From the NCBI RefSeq assembly GCF_910594005.1, contig NC_057817.1, positions 29,923,001 to 29,987,000 on the forward strand: a stretch of 64,000 nt of DNA, read 5' to 3'. Shown here one piece after another: positions 1-31,701 of the stretch; positions within the stretch are counted from its first letter, which is position 1, and each line of letters starts with the position of its first letter. The notes beneath the pieces were generated by a model that worked only from the letters and a program-made list of their open reading frames with translations, ran no database searches and was not told where the DNA came from. Position numbers and translations under genes: made by a program. This stretch comes from Cervus elaphus. Lineage: Eukaryota; Chordata; Mammalia; Artiodactyla; Cervidae.

Positions 1-3000
1 CCTACTCCTTGAGAACTGGGCCAGGCCGACAGTGCGCTTTGGTGTTCTGTGTGGAACCGCAAGTGGTTCTCTACTCAGTAACTGCTCCTTGTCCACTCAC
101 CCCAGAGGAAACTCCAGGACAAGGTCATTTTTCTGTCTTGGGTCTGGTTCCTTTACCCCTTTCTGTGGCCTTACCGTCCCTGATTTGGATCCTTCCTGAG
201 CTGCTTTCCTTTCCCCCAGCTTTTCCTCTGGCTTCACTTCTCTTCAGTCGAAGGTGTTCAGCTAGTAGGGTGGTCTCAAGAAATATCTGCTGAGGGACTT
301 CCCTGGTGATCCAGTGGTTAAGATTCTGCACTTCCACTGCAGGGGGCACAGGTTCGATCAGGGAACTAAGATCCCATATGCCAGGTGATGTGGCCAAAAA
401 ATAAAAACAGAAGTAAGTTAAAAAAAAAAAAAAACCTACTGATGTGCAAAGGATATCAGAGCACAAATCTTCATTTATACCCATTTCTCATATAGTTTAC
501 TTGTCTTCATACACTGAATATTGTTGGACTTAAGTTAAAATACTCTTATTGCTCTTGTTCCCCAAAGACTTACCTATTTACTCACTCCTTTTGATTATCC
601 CCCTGATGATGCTGGTTCTGCCAGCCACCTATTGTCTCTGTCTCAGCTGTCTCTGACCCTCTGGGCTGCTCCTCCCCCAGGTGGCCTGCATGCAGTTTAT
701 CAACATTGTGGTGCACTCGGTGGAAGACATGAACTTCCGGGTCCATCTGCAGTATGAGTTCACCAAGCTGGGGCTGGAGGAGTTCCTGCAGGTGCGGTGG
801 ACTAGAGTCCTCACAGTGGGAGGTGCTCTGGGACAGAGGACCAGCTTAGCTGTAACACAGTGGGTGTTTCTTTTCTAAGAGCCTAGTCATGGATGCTCCT
901 GGCACCCCTCTTCTGTGGCCTGGGATTCAGGCCTTCCCGAAGAGGGCTCAGTCAGTCAGCTCCAGGGCCAAGAATCGGACACTGCTGCAGGAGGAGCTCT
1001 CCGGATCCTAGCTCCGGGAAGGGGTTGTGGAGGGGATGAGGAGGCTCCCCCCACTACTACTGTGTCTGCTCTTCCCCAGAAGTCACGGCATACAGAGAGT
1101 GAGAAGCTGCAGGTGCAGATCCAGGCGTACCTGGACAACGTGTTCGACGTAGGGGGTTTGTTGGAGGATGCCGAGACCAAGAATGTGGCCCTGGAGAAGG
1201 TGGAAGAACTGGAGGAGCATGTGTCCCATGTACGTGGTCCTCCGTTGCTGCCAGGACCACTGTTGAGGGTGGGGAGGGAATGGGGACATCTGAGTCCCAG
1301 GAATCCCGAGCCGACCTATGTACCTCCCAACTGAGCCCCCCGGAAACCTCAGAACCCAGCAGGGCTCTCCGGCACATGATTTGGCTGAGGTACTGAGCCA
1401 TCTGCAGGGGAGTGAACACACCACTAGTGACCTCTGGACTGGATGTGAGGTGGCCTTGGGCTCCAGAGAGTTAGATGTAGCCATTTGCCTAGTACTGTTT
1501 CCCGCGGCCTCAGATCCCAGGCCCGCAAGAGTCCATAGGGAAGCCACTGGACCAAGCTGCCTTTGGAGCCCTGGGTGGAGGGGTCGGGCCCGGGTTGGTC
1601 ACTCGGGCTTAGATTCCACCGAGTGGACCTGCCCTTCTCATCCTGCAGCTCACAGAGAAGCTTCTGGACCTAGAGAATGAAAACATGATGCGTGTGGCAG
1701 AGCTAGAGAAGCAACTGCTGCAGCGGGAGAAGGAACTTGAGAGCATCAAGGTACCAAGTTACCTGGGAAAGGGGCCCCTGGGTGCTGGGGCCAGGGGATC
1801 TTGCTTTCCATCTCTGAATCATGTCAAGTCCTCAAGAATCCAGATCTTGATTCACCCTTGGAGCACTCCACTGAGGGTGGGCTGATGATTGCACCCCAGG
1901 ATCTAGCTGGAGAGGGAAGCTGGAGCCACAGTGGGCCAAATGCACACACAGAAGGGTAGAGACACCTCTGGAGTCCCCGCCTCCTCCTCCAGCCTTGCTT
2001 CTCCCTCGCCTGCACCTCCACATGCTTCCCCAGCCCAGCTCCTTGGGGCTGTTTGTTAGGGTTTCCGCCAGGTATCCCATACTGGAGGGCAAGGCCTCCT
2101 CATATTTCAGTGTCTTCTCTGTCCCTCATTGAACTGTTGTAGTTGCAAAATCATGCCCCAACCTACCTCTTCTCCCACAAGAATACAGTTATGCCAGCTC
2201 TGCTGAGCCCAGCACATGTCCACCAAGCCCCTGCTAAGAGTCTGAAGTGCCCTGTCGGGAGTATGGAGGACACAGAGGTGGCTAAGGCAGGGCCTCGTCC
2301 GTAGGGGGCTTCCAGTTGAGCAATTGTACAAACCAGATGGAACAAGAGCAGGCCTGAGGCACCAAGGGCTGAGAGCAGCCATAGCAGGCTGCTGGTGGGT
2401 CAAGGAGCATCTCCCAAGGCAGCCTTCTACCCAGGTCTTGAGGGACCAGTGAAATTGGGCTGGAGCACTGCAGGGTGCCAGCCAGATGGTCGACTCTTCC
2501 ACTCACCTCTTGTTACGTTGCATCCCAGCTTCCCCCAGTCCCCACCAGGGTTTCTGCTGCTCTTTGCCTCTGAATACCCTCCTGGAGACCCCTGTGTAGG
2601 AAGCCTCACTCCCAGAGGCCTTCAGGTGCTCTTTTCCTAATAGTACTCTCTGCCCAATAGGAGACTTATGAGAACACGAGCCACCAGGTACACACCCTGC
2701 GGCGGCTCATTAAAGAGAAAGAGGAGGCCTTCCAGCACCGATGCCACTTGGAGCCCAGTGCCCGGGGCCTGGAGTCTGTGGGCAGCGAGGCTCTGGCCCG
2801 AGTGGGCTCTGCAGAGCTGAATGAGGGCGTGCCCCACTCCGACCTGGACCTCCTTGCTCTGGCCCCACCCCCTGAGGAGGCCCTACCTCTGCCTCCACCG
2901 CCAGCTCCTCCCTTGCCCCCGCCTCCTCCCCCGTTACCAGGTAAGCAGGACCCTTACCTGGTAAAAGGTAAGAGGTGCAGCCTTATTGTGGGGCCACAGG

Positions 3001-6000
3001 GGATGTGCTGGAAGGATGTAAAGTCAGATGGGAGGGGCTGAGGGAGGGAGCATCTGAGGGATGCTCAGGTTACTAGGGAAGGGATTCTAAGAGCAGGTGT
3101 GGATCTGTTTTAAGGAGCATAAGGATGCTGCTTCTGATTCCTCTGAAGACATTCAAGGAGAGGGCTTAGCCTAAAGCAGGAAAGAGTGGGTCAGAGACCA
3201 GCACCACCACCCCCGGGACCCCTGGGAATCAGAGTTACAACCCCTGGGAGCTGCTTGGGCAGGGAGTTCATGCAGCCTACTCCCCTGAAAGTTTTTAGGG
3301 ACAGGTAGACGAGCAGAGGGGTCTCTTGGCCCTTGAGTCACTGTGCCATTTCTTCGTCCCCCAGACAAGTGTCCCCCGGCCCCACCTCTCCCTGGCGCTG
3401 CCCCCTCTGTGGTGTTGACAGTAGGCCTGTCAGGTGAGTGTCCCGAGGGCTCTGGGCAGAGCTAGTGGGACCGAGGGAGTGTGTCCTTGGCTCCTGTCTC
3501 ACTGATCCTCCTTTTAAATTAGCCATTCGCATTAAGAAACCTATCAAGACCAAGTTCCGGCTGCCCGTCTTCAACTGGACAGCCCTAAAACCCAACCAGA
3601 TCAGTGGCACTGTCTTCAGCGAACTTGATGATGAGAAGATCTTGGAGGTAGCAGGGCCCGGGGCCCTGAGGGATGGGATTGGGGGCTAGGGACTAGGTTG
3701 TCCTTCAGGCTAGATCTCCTGGCCTTGGAGGGGCCCCCGGACTCAGCCCTTGGGGTACCAGAGCTGGTGTGCTGCCAGGGGCCCTCCTCCTGTAGGGAGA
3801 GACCACAGCACTTTCCCTCTCATGACTTCTGCCAGGACCTGGACCTGGACAAGTTTGAAGAACTGTTCAAGACAAAAGCCCAGGGCCCTGCCCTCGATCT
3901 CATCTGCTCCAAGAACAAGACAGCACAAAAGGCTGCCAGCAAGGTGACCCTGTTGGAAGCCAATCGTGCCAAGAACCTGGCCATCACCCTACGCAAGGCT
4001 GGTCGCTCAGCTGAGGAGATCTGCAGGGCCATCCACACGTGAGGCTCCCACTGAACTTTCCCTGGCCCCCACCTGTTGGTAACCCACTTAGGATCTCCAC
4101 CTGGGACCCCAGCCTTCTCTGGATTCCAGGGTATCGACAGAGCTCCCTCAGTCATTCAGTGGCATAGCCAGAACTGACTGCATCTGTGCTATGTGCCAAA
4201 CACTTTGTGAGATGCAGGGGAGTCAGTCCAGACCTTCCCTCAGGGAGCTCCCAGTCTAGTGGGAACAGTCCAGTAACACTGGGTGGTAACCACCAAGATG
4301 ATGGAGGTACAGGAGGCTTTAGGAGAACAGCGAGGGCCAGGTAGCTGAGCTTGGTGATCAGGGAAGGCTTCCTAGAGGAGGCGATGTCTCACTTGCAACC
4401 TGAAGGATGTGTATGTATGTGAAGTGCAGACTGGGGCCTAGAGGGAGAGGCATGGTGCCCTGGATACTGAAAATTGACTCTGGCTTTAGTGTAAAGAGGG
4501 GAGCCAAAGAGACTGAGTAGACAGGCGAACAGAAGTCTTGCAGGCTGGGCCTCCTAAGCCACATCTGGGAGTTAAAACTTAGCTGCAGAGGGAAGACACT
4601 GAAGAGTTCTTAAACAAGAATGGACTGTGCCCTGAGGACTTTTGCTGGTGCTGAGTAACATCAGTACTGGAGTTACTGAAGGTGAGGCCGTGAGTCCTCT
4701 GCCTCTGGCTGTGTGCTGCTCCAGACCCTGCCCTCCATCCTTGCAGGAAGTGGATCATGAAGGGATGACAGATACTGTGGGCAAAGGCAAGAACCGAGGT
4801 GGTTCCTCCCTCCTACACAGGTTCGACCTCCAGACCCTGCCCGTCGACTTCGTGGAGTGCCTGATGCGCTTCCTGCCCACGGAGGCGGAGGTGAAGCTGC
4901 TGCGGCAGTATGAGCGCGAACGGCAGCCGCTGGAGGAGCTGACGGCTGAGGACCGCTTCATGCTGCTCTTCAGCAAGGTGGAGCGGCTGACCCAGCGGAT
5001 GGCTGGCATGGCCTTCCTGGGCAACTTCCAGGACAACCTGCAGATGCTCACGCCGGTACGGCTCTCCCCTGAATCCTGGTGGTCCACGGTGTGCCCCCCC
5101 CCCGCCACTCCTGACCTGCTGGCCCCCTTCCCTGCTGGCCCTGCTCTGACGCCATCCCGCCCTGGCGTGGGGTTACTTAGTTCTTCCTCTTGCCTTCCAG
5201 CAACTCAACGCTATCATTGCCGCCTCTGCCTCTGTCAAGTCCTCCCAGAAGCTGAAGCAGATGTTGGAGGTGGGGGAGGTTGTGGACGTGGGTGCGGGTG
5301 GTCCCCAGGTCCTGGGTGGGGCTGGAGCTGTGCAGAGAGGAGGGCCTGCCCTGAGTTCCTCTGGTGCACCTCTGGACAGATCATACTTGCACTGGGGAAC
5401 TACATGAACAGCAGCAAGCGGGGAGCTGTGTATGGCTTCAAGCTCCAGAGCCTGGATCTGGTAAGAGGGCAGGGGCGACAAGGAGCCGGGGAGTTGAGGG
5501 GCGGCAACTGTGGAGCCCAGGTGTTCAGACCTGTTGCGTTGTTGCCCTTTGCCCCCCTCGATCAGCTGCTGGACACCAAGTCCACCGACAGGAAGATGAC
5601 CCTGCTTCATTTCATCGCCCTGACGGTGAAGGAGAAGTACCCAGACCTGGCTAACTTTTGGCATGAGCTGCACTTTGTAGAGAAAGCCGCTGCAGGTGAG
5701 AGCCTGGCCTGGCGAGCCTGCCCTTATGTCCAGCCCAGGACAATCCCCGGAAGCTATGAGGAGAAGAACGCTTGGGTGCCTTTCTTTCTGGCTTTGCTTT
5801 TTTTCTGACACTTCAAAGCTTTCCGCTGGGGCCATGGGCAGGGGCCACCCCAGAGAGAGCCTTCCTACAGGCCCCTCGCCCCACCCGGCCCTGCTCACCC
5901 GGGTGCTGTGGGAGCTGGTAGAGAAGGCAGCTGTGGCTCTTCGCCCCCGCAGGCTGGCCCCGGAGCCTGCCTGTCTCTGTGATGTATGTGAAGCCCCCCA

Positions 6001-7211
6001 CAGACATAGGGTCGCTGTTATTTTTGTCCCCCTCATGAAACCGGGGCAGGCCTGGGGCAGCTCTGTGTTGGAGCCCAGCAGTCTCCGGCTCACCTTCCTT
6101 GGCTATCTGGAGGGTCACGAGCCCACAGCCTCCACTCCTTCTCCTTGCCCCTCTGAGAGCCTGGCTCGCTTGGTGCGCCCCTCTCCACGCGTGTGGGAGC
6201 TCTGGAAGCAGGGCGTGAGGAACCAGCAGTCCCCGCTGCGGGGAGGGCTGTAGTCCTCAGCCTGGGCTCTGGTGACCGCAGTGTCCCTGGAGAACGTGCT
6301 GCTGGACGTGAAGGAGCTGGGCCGGGGCATGGAGCTGATCCGGCGGGAATGCAGCATACACGACAACAGCGTCCTGCGCAACTTCCTCAGCACCAACGAA
6401 GGCAAACTGGACAAGCTCCAGCGTGACGCCAAGACGGCCGAGGTGAGCACAGGGTGGAGGCGGGTGCGAGCAGCCGGGGCCAAGGCGCCGTGCCCCTCTG
6501 GTGGGCGTGGTTCCGGTTGGCTCAGAGAACTTTCATCAAGCAGCTGGCTGGCTGACTGGGGGGCAGGGGGTTGCACTGTGGGTGGCAGGCAGCTGCCTCT
6601 GGAGACATGCACCCCCGGGGGCTCTGGGAGCCCCTTGTTCTTTTCCCTCCCACAGAGGCTGTGGGGGCCTCGGTTGCCTCTGCTTGGTCCTGGCTGGTCC
6701 CTGGTGGGAGCTGGGCTTCCCCTAGCCCGCCGGGCTGACCCCTTCTGCCAACCCCTTCCCCAGGAAGCCTACAATGCCGTAGTACGCTACTTCGGTGAGA
6801 GTCCCAAGACCACACCTCCTTCGGTATTCTTCCCAGTGTTTGTCCGATTCATTCGTTCTTACAAGGTGAGTAGAAGAGAGGTTTCTAAAGAGGAGTCTGG
6901 CTCAGAGAAATTGGGCAGTGGGGAGAGGGATGGGCTTCAAGTCTGGGCCTTTTTTGTCTCCTCCTCTGGGTCCTGGGAGGGATGGATGGAAGCTGGCCGC
7001 AGGCCTCTTAGCTGTGAACTGGTGGGCAGGGTGGGGGCCCAGGCCCTTCCTGTCATTGTTTGGGGCAGGAAGTGCCCCTCCAGAGGGTGGCCACCTGGGG
7101 TTGCTGGTCCCACTGACACCCATCTCCACCCTCAGTGTTAGCTCCTCCCCTCATAGCCTGTGTGAACCTCAGCACACACACACACCATCCTTATACACAC
7201 ACACCATCCTC

Positions 7212-7244
<33 letters not shown>

Positions 7245-9630
7245 CCATCTTTCATGGTTCTTAGGAAGCAGAACAAGAGAATGAAGCCCGCAAGAAGCAG
7301 GAGGAGGTCATGCGGGAGAAGCAGCTGGCTCAAGAAGCCAAGAAACTGGATGCCAAGGTGGGTGGGACCAAGGGCTGAGGCCTGGAGAGCAGGGCAAAGG
7401 CTTGGGGGGGTGGGGGTGGAGCAGAGAGCTGGAGAGGAGATCGAGAATTGGAGCCCAAAGACCACCCAGAGGACCTGATGCTGGAGTCCACAGGATGGGG
7501 AGAGGGGCTCCGAGAGGGGACTCCCAGGCCATGATGGGGGGAGGGGGTGTGGCGCTGGTGAGCACAATCCAGGGCACCCCAGGGTCTGAGTGCATCTTGA
7601 GGCAGGAACCAGCCCTGTGGAGGGTTAGTGCTAACGCCCTTCCCCTTCAAATGCTCGGCCCTAGACCCCATCCCAGCGGAACAAGTGGCAACAGCAGGAG
7701 CTGATTGCAGAGTTGAGGCGGCGCCAAGCCAAAGAGCACCGGCCTGTTTATGAGGGGAAGGATGGTACCATTGAGGACATCATCACAGGTGGGCCCTTTG
7801 CCCTCCCTGGCGCCTGGCCACTGGGTGGCACCCAAACCCCTCCCATAGCCCTTTGGGCCTCCTCCCACCCCACCCCCATGGGGCCTGACCACTGTGTCTC
7901 TCTCCTGGGCCACAGTGCTGAAGAGTGTCCCTTTCACGGCCCGTACTGCCAAGCGGGGCTCACGCTTCTTCTGTGATGCAGCCCACCATGATGAGTCAAA
8001 CTGTTAACCCCCAAGGCTGGGGCCCTTGACAGGTACTGGGCACCACAGCTGCCCTCTGCATGCCCACCTTCCAGCACTCCTGCTGGGACCCACAGGCACC
8101 TCCTCCCCTGCATGATTTGGAACCATCCTCTGGCAGCCTCGCGGTGACAGGGGACACATACTTCTTCCCTTGCATGCCCCATGCTCTGAGAAGTGTGACT
8201 GATCCCTGCATGTACCCTCAGGGAAGTGGTGCTCTCCCACTAATGCTGTCTTGGCTTCTACTAAGACCCAAGGGGTAGGGAGCTGCCTAGATAGGCAGGA
8301 CCAAGCGCCGCCTCTGATTACTGAGGCTGAGCAGCTCCAGTCCTGGGCCTGGGTGTCCGTTGTCCTTGCCTCCTCAAATGAGCTCTGGCAGTGGCTTCTG
8401 CCCAGGGACATCAGATGATCCTTGACCTGTTTGCTGATATCCAGTCTGCCTGGGGTCTCTTCCCAGCTTCTAGCTCTTGCTGAGTCCACCTTATTTCTGC
8501 CATTCCCTAGTGACCTTTAGCACCCCCACCTATTCCTCTGAACATGCAGAGTCCACCCTGACTGTCCACTCCAGCCTCTTTTAATCTCACTCATTAGCCT
8601 CACAGCTGGCTCTTCACTAAACCTGCCTGTGGGGCTGGGCCTACAGAAGGTGGGCCTGGCCTAGCCTCCCTGCCTGTTCACAGGCCTGTTGTCTTCCCCA
8701 CAGGCCTCCACCACCAGCCCCTCGTCGTTCGCCATCCAGCCAGGAGTGCTGCACCGCCCGCCGGCCCCCCTCGGGCTCCAGGCCCCCACTGAGACCCTCC
8801 TGGAAGCAGAAGCACTTCAACCCACGGAGTCCTGCAGGTCCAACCAGTGCACCTGAAGCCCTGGAACTGGCCAAGGGCCCAGCAGAGGGCTATGCTGCTC
8901 TCAGTCCATCCCAGCTCTCAGAGCTGCATCTTGCCTGCCACCTCTGTGGGCACGACGTCTTTCAGGGCCTGGCACTTCCCTGGTGCCTCCAGTACTGCAC
9001 TTTGCTCCCAAGGTCTTCAACTTCATTTCCTCAAGAGCCAGCTCAGGGCTGGATTAAAACCATTTCCAGCTTTAAGCTAGGCCATGGGCACCTAGGCCCG
9101 CCATCACTATAGAGCCAGAGGGAGGAGAGGAGAAAGCAATTATCCCTTCTTTTTTCCCCTTACTTTTTGAATTCCAGTGGTCAGCTGTGATCTAGGAGTG
9201 TCCAAGCTTAGACAGCCCTGGACCCTGCCAGCCTCAGATCACCTTCTACCAGCAGCAAGGCTTTCCTAAGCCTGGGCCCCCCCAGCTGTGCCCTAGTGAT
9301 AAAGGGAGAGAAGTGATCCCACGCTCCCTGCCCGTGGCCCTTTGCAGTCGAGGCTGACTCTGTCCTTGCCATTGTGAGCAGAGGGGTCATTTCCTCTTCC
9401 CCAACCTGGAGACAGCAAGAGAAAGGGTGTGCCAACAGCATCCTCACTTTTCCCCAGCTAGGTTTTGCTGGCAGGGGGCAGGGTCATGGTGGTCTCAGCT
9501 GTTTTCTCTACCCCCTGTCAGTTTCTTCTCAGTCCCTGAAGGGAACACAGGGGCCCACTCCTTTTTGTACATGTACCACTTCCTTCTCTCTTGTACATAA
9601 ACCCCAAACCTTCTCTCAACAAAGGCTTGA
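1..9630 (+). CDS. FMNL3: FMNL3, formin-like protein 3 (3' part of gene, 16 coding exons)
   Basis: Formin that nucleates and elongates unbranched actin filaments at the plasma membrane, in filopodia and lamellipodia. Coding exons read as 681-791, 1080-1229, 1649-1750, 2661-2940, 3365-3433, 3523-3647, 3836-4038, 4821-5055, 5201-5269, 5380-5460, 5566-5695, 6282-6442, 6764-6865, 7265-7357, 7665-7788 and 7916-8007 (TAA 8005-8007). All introns are GT-AG and the phases join into 708 codons. In order: end of the N-terminal armadillo/DID region ([19 protein letters not shown]), a charged coiled coil, a short proline-rich FH1, a full FH2 ([33 protein letters not shown]) and a C-terminal DAD (GTIEDIIT) ending HHDESNC. 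The family protein is about 1,028 residues, so roughly 320 N-terminal residues lie left of the window. Paralogues FMNL1 and FMNL2 are the alternatives; the tail and the PRPF40B neighbour favour FMNL3. The 3'-UTR end near 9630 is an estimate. Confidence 0.96.
293..434 (+). mobile_element. CHR-type tRNA-derived SINE
   Basis: Begins gggacttccctggtgatcc, has the tRNA B-box-like ggttcgatc, 'gatcccatatgcc' and 'gtggccaaaaa', and ends in a poly(A) run at 420-434. It lies in an FMNL3 intron. Bases 1-680 are otherwise intronic with no exon that I can support. Confidence 0.85.
2661..3433 (+). CDS. FMNL3: FMNL3 exons encoding the FH1 proline-rich region
   Basis: Exons 2661-2940 and 3365-3433 are joined in phase 1 across the codon G|AC. 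The first exon begins with a coiled-coil segment ([19 protein letters not shown]) and ends in proline runs; the second continues with [15 protein letters not shown]1 recruits profilin-actin and SH3/WW proteins. This FH1 is short compared with that of diaphanous formins, as is usual for the FMNL group. Confidence 0.9.
3523..7357 (+). CDS. FMNL3: FMNL3 exons encoding the FH2 actin-assembly domain
   Basis: Nine exons from 3523-3647 to 7265-7357 encode the FH2 dimer that caps and moves with the filament barbed end. The lasso tryptophan lies in [13 protein letters not shown], and the conserved core [17 protein letters not shown] is in exon 5380-5460. The last FH2 helices run into a charged segment ([20 protein letters not shown]). 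No stop, frameshift or missing core motif was seen, so the domain looks functional. Confidence 0.93.
4150..4640. repeat. Ancient interspersed repeat, probable, in FMNL3 intron
   Basis: Degenerate text with the typical pattern 'ctatgtgccaaacactttgtgag...ccttccctcagggagctcccagtctagtgg' of old mammalian repeats. It occupies most of the 782-bp intron 4039-4820. Family not assigned. Confidence 0.5.
7173..7243 (+). repeat. CA-dinucleotide microsatellite
   Basis: Two CA blocks, 7173-7186 and about 7213-7243, with a broken CA segment between them, in FMNL3. The second ends 22 bases before exon 7265-7357. Confidence 0.95.
7665..8007 (+). CDS. FMNL3: FMNL3 exons encoding the DAD and C-terminus
   Basis: Exons 7665-7788 and 7916-8007 join in phase 1 (G|TG). 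They encode the basic stretch [12 protein letters not shown], the DAD core GTIEDIIT and the tail [19 protein letters not shown]. In this family DAD binds the N-terminal DID to hold the formin inactive until a Rho-family GTPase binds. The stop TAA is at 8005-8007. Confidence 0.92.
8008..9630 (+). other. FMNL3: FMNL3 3' untranslated region (end estimated)
   Basis: There is no coding frame after the TAA. Two candidate poly(A) signals are visible: ATTAAA at 9053-9058 and CATAAA at 9596-9601, the latter followed by a T/G-rich stretch near 9648. A good intron (gt at 8033, polypyrimidine plus ag ending 8703) could be spliced out of this UTR. The true end cannot be fixed without transcripts. Confidence 0.55.
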
Positions 9631-9707
9631 AATACCAGGCCTGACTCTGTCTCCTTTTTCTGAGCATAGGGGTTACATTGGCCATTTAGGCTGACCTAAG
9701 CCACAGG

Positions 9708-9918
9708 GGGGCTTCCCTAGTAGCTCAGCAGTGAAGAATCTGCCTGCAATTCAGGAGACGTAGGTTCAATCCCTGGGTGGGGAAGATCCCCTGGAGAAGG
9801 GCATGGCAACCCACTCCAGTATTCTTGCCTAGAGAAGCCCATGGACAGAGGACCCTGGCAGGCTGCAGTCCATAGGGTCGCACAGAATTGGACATGACCG
9901 ATGTGACTAAGCAGCAGC
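9708..9918 (+). mobile_element. Bov-tA SINE
   Basis: tRNA-like head 'gggcttccctagtagctcag' joined to the Bov-A body ('gatcccctggagaagggcatgg', 'ggtcgcacagaattggacatg'). Flanks repeat as aagccacaggg / aagtcacaggg, a target-site duplication. It sits between the converging ends of FMNL3 and PRPF40B. Confidence 0.9.
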
Positions 9919-10129
9919 AAGTCACAGGGACAGAAAGGAGGCTGGGCCAAGCTGCCATGCTTGGGGGAGGTGACTGCAGAAGCCTGGGCAAGGAGAACCT
10001 GTTTAGATGGGCTCCAACCTCACAAAGGGAGGCAGGCTTCCCATGAGGCACCAGTGCCCCCTGCTGGCCATGCGTGTACCTGTCTGGTCCCCAGCCTGCC
10101 CCCAGTACCAAGCCCACAGACAAGACAAG

Positions 10130-10609
10130 AGAGCCACTGGCCATGTTATAAATATTGTCATTTAAAAAACAAAACCAAAACAAAACACACATACACTGCG
10201 CCCCAGGGCTGGAGAAAGGAGTGGTGGAGTCCCAGGGCCTGGGCAGGGAGGAGCAGGCCCTGATGCTAGAGGCTAAGGACCCCGCCCCTGCCACCCAGGC
10301 TGTGTCTACCAGCCTGCCACTTGTTCGGGGGCCCCTTCTCACATTTTATCTACTGGTACCACCCACCCAAATGGCATTCACCACCAATCGCTGGTCTGAG
10401 ACTGAGGGCAAGCACTAGTTGTCCGGGAAGTTGAGGGGACCCTTGAACACCACAAGCACCTTGGGAGATGCCAGAAATGGTGGGTTGGGGTTGGGGATAC
10501 TTGAGAAAAAGTGGACACAGACCCAACTAAGGAAGAAGTTCTGGGGCAGACAGCGAGGGTGAACTCAGCCACAGCCTCACGCAGACCCGAGGCACGGTGG
10601 CGTGTCAGG
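10130..10609 (-). other. PRPF40B: PRPF40B 3' untranslated region (end uncertain)
   Basis: No AATAAA is present on the - strand below the stop. An A/T-rich stretch on the - strand (ttttttaaatgacaatattt, about 10147-10166) is the most likely 3' end, but only non-canonical hexamers occur there. Confidence 0.4.
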
Positions 10610-30382
<19,773 letters not shown>

Positions 30383-31560
30383 GCCAGAGCCTCGGAGCAG
30401 CTGGGCCGGCTCGGCCCACCCGCCAGTAAAAGCCGCTCTGATTGGCCGACCGCAGCCGGGAAGGCGGGGCCAGTGGGGGGTCGCACCCCTTGGTGGCCGG
30501 GGCTCCGGTCGCTCTACCGACCAGCCGGGTCCTCCACCGGCCCGGAGAGCCCGGGTCCGGCCCCGCCCCCGGCGCGGAAAGCCAGGCTCCGCCCCCACGC
30601 CGCCGGGTCCGGGGTCCGCCCACTGGGGGCGGGGCACGCCTCCTCCGGGTTCTGACTGCACGAGGGCCGACGCAGGGCTGCAGCCCGCGGCCTGAACGTG
30701 GAGCTTGACCCCTGAGCTCACGCCCGCTACTCCCTTGCTTTCCCGCCCTGCCGGCAGGCTTTCGACCTCCGCCCTCCGCTTCTCGGCCTTCGCGCTGGGC
30801 TGTCCGAGCGCACGGAGCGACTCGTGCGCTTGCTCCCAGAACCAGAGGCCGGACCCAAGTATTCATTCCGAATACAGGGGTATCTTTGCACTTCGCAAGG
30901 CGTTTTTTGGTTCAGTGCATAGTTATTTTTAGCACTTTAATTCACTCATTCAACAGCTATTTATTTTGAGCACCTGTTAATGTGCCGGGAAGTGTGCAGG
31001 CACTGGGCAAATAGCAGTGGAAAGAATAAAAGTGAACAGATCTCCGGAAATTCCTGCCCTCGTGCGTTGTACACGTGCTTCTCACGTGACTCCAGTGTTG
31101 CTTCATTTGAGATTGGCTCCTGCCATAGTGAGGTGAGGGGCCCCAATTCATTTTAGGAATAAAGATGTGAGATAGATATTTCGTTGAACAGATAAAGGAA
31201 TTATAACCTAAAGCTATGTAATGACTGTTAAACGTCTCAGGGCTAGTAACTTCCAGAGCTCCAGGCATTCGGGTGCAGAAAGGTGGAACACCTTCCCTCC
31301 AAAGCCCAGGTAAAGATATTTCCTTTTTTATTTATCCACACTTAGCTGAGCCTGTGCTCTGTGCTTGGTACTGTGCTAGATCTTGAAGATACAAAGAACT
31401 CTCACCTGGGTCCGATTGCTGGAAGATGGGAGCCTTAGCAGGTGAGAGATAGGAAAACAACCAATGGGAAGTAGAAGTTCTAAAGGTGGCAAACAGGAGG
31501 AAAGGAGGAGTGAGTCATTCTTAAGGCCACTGCAGAGAGAAACTTCATTTGGAGGGAGTT

Positions 31561-31683
31561 GGTTTGGGACTGTTTTTTTGGCAGCATACAGCTTGTGGGG
31601 ATCTTAGTTCCTGAGCCAGGGTTGGAATCTCTGCCTGCTGTAGTGGAAGGGACGACCCCTAACCACGGGACCACCAGGGAATT
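31561..31683 (-). mobile_element. CHR-type SINE (minus)
   Basis: Reads in reverse: 'ggatcttagttcctgagcc' and the end 'gggaccaccagggaattc', the complement of the usual SINE start. Divergent copy. 30850-31560 to its left is mainly unique DNA with MIR-like fragments near 30943-31070 and 31325-31445. Confidence 0.7.
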
Positions 31684-31701
31684 CGCAAACCATGTGGTTT
31701 T

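Noticed and set aside
293..434. tRNA gene from tRNA-like boxes
   Set aside because: The tRNA-like head belongs to a SINE; there is no cloverleaf with an acceptor stem. The same holds for all other Bov-tA and CHR copies.
4642..5808. 388-codon + strand frame over FMNL3 exons
   Set aside because: It reads straight through three introns with good GT-AG borders. Only 4821-5055, 5201-5269, 5380-5460 and 5566-5695 are coding.
5173..6093. 306-codon - strand frame opposite FMNL3
   Set aside because: Shadow of GC-rich FMNL3 coding and intron DNA; no known domain and no splice context.
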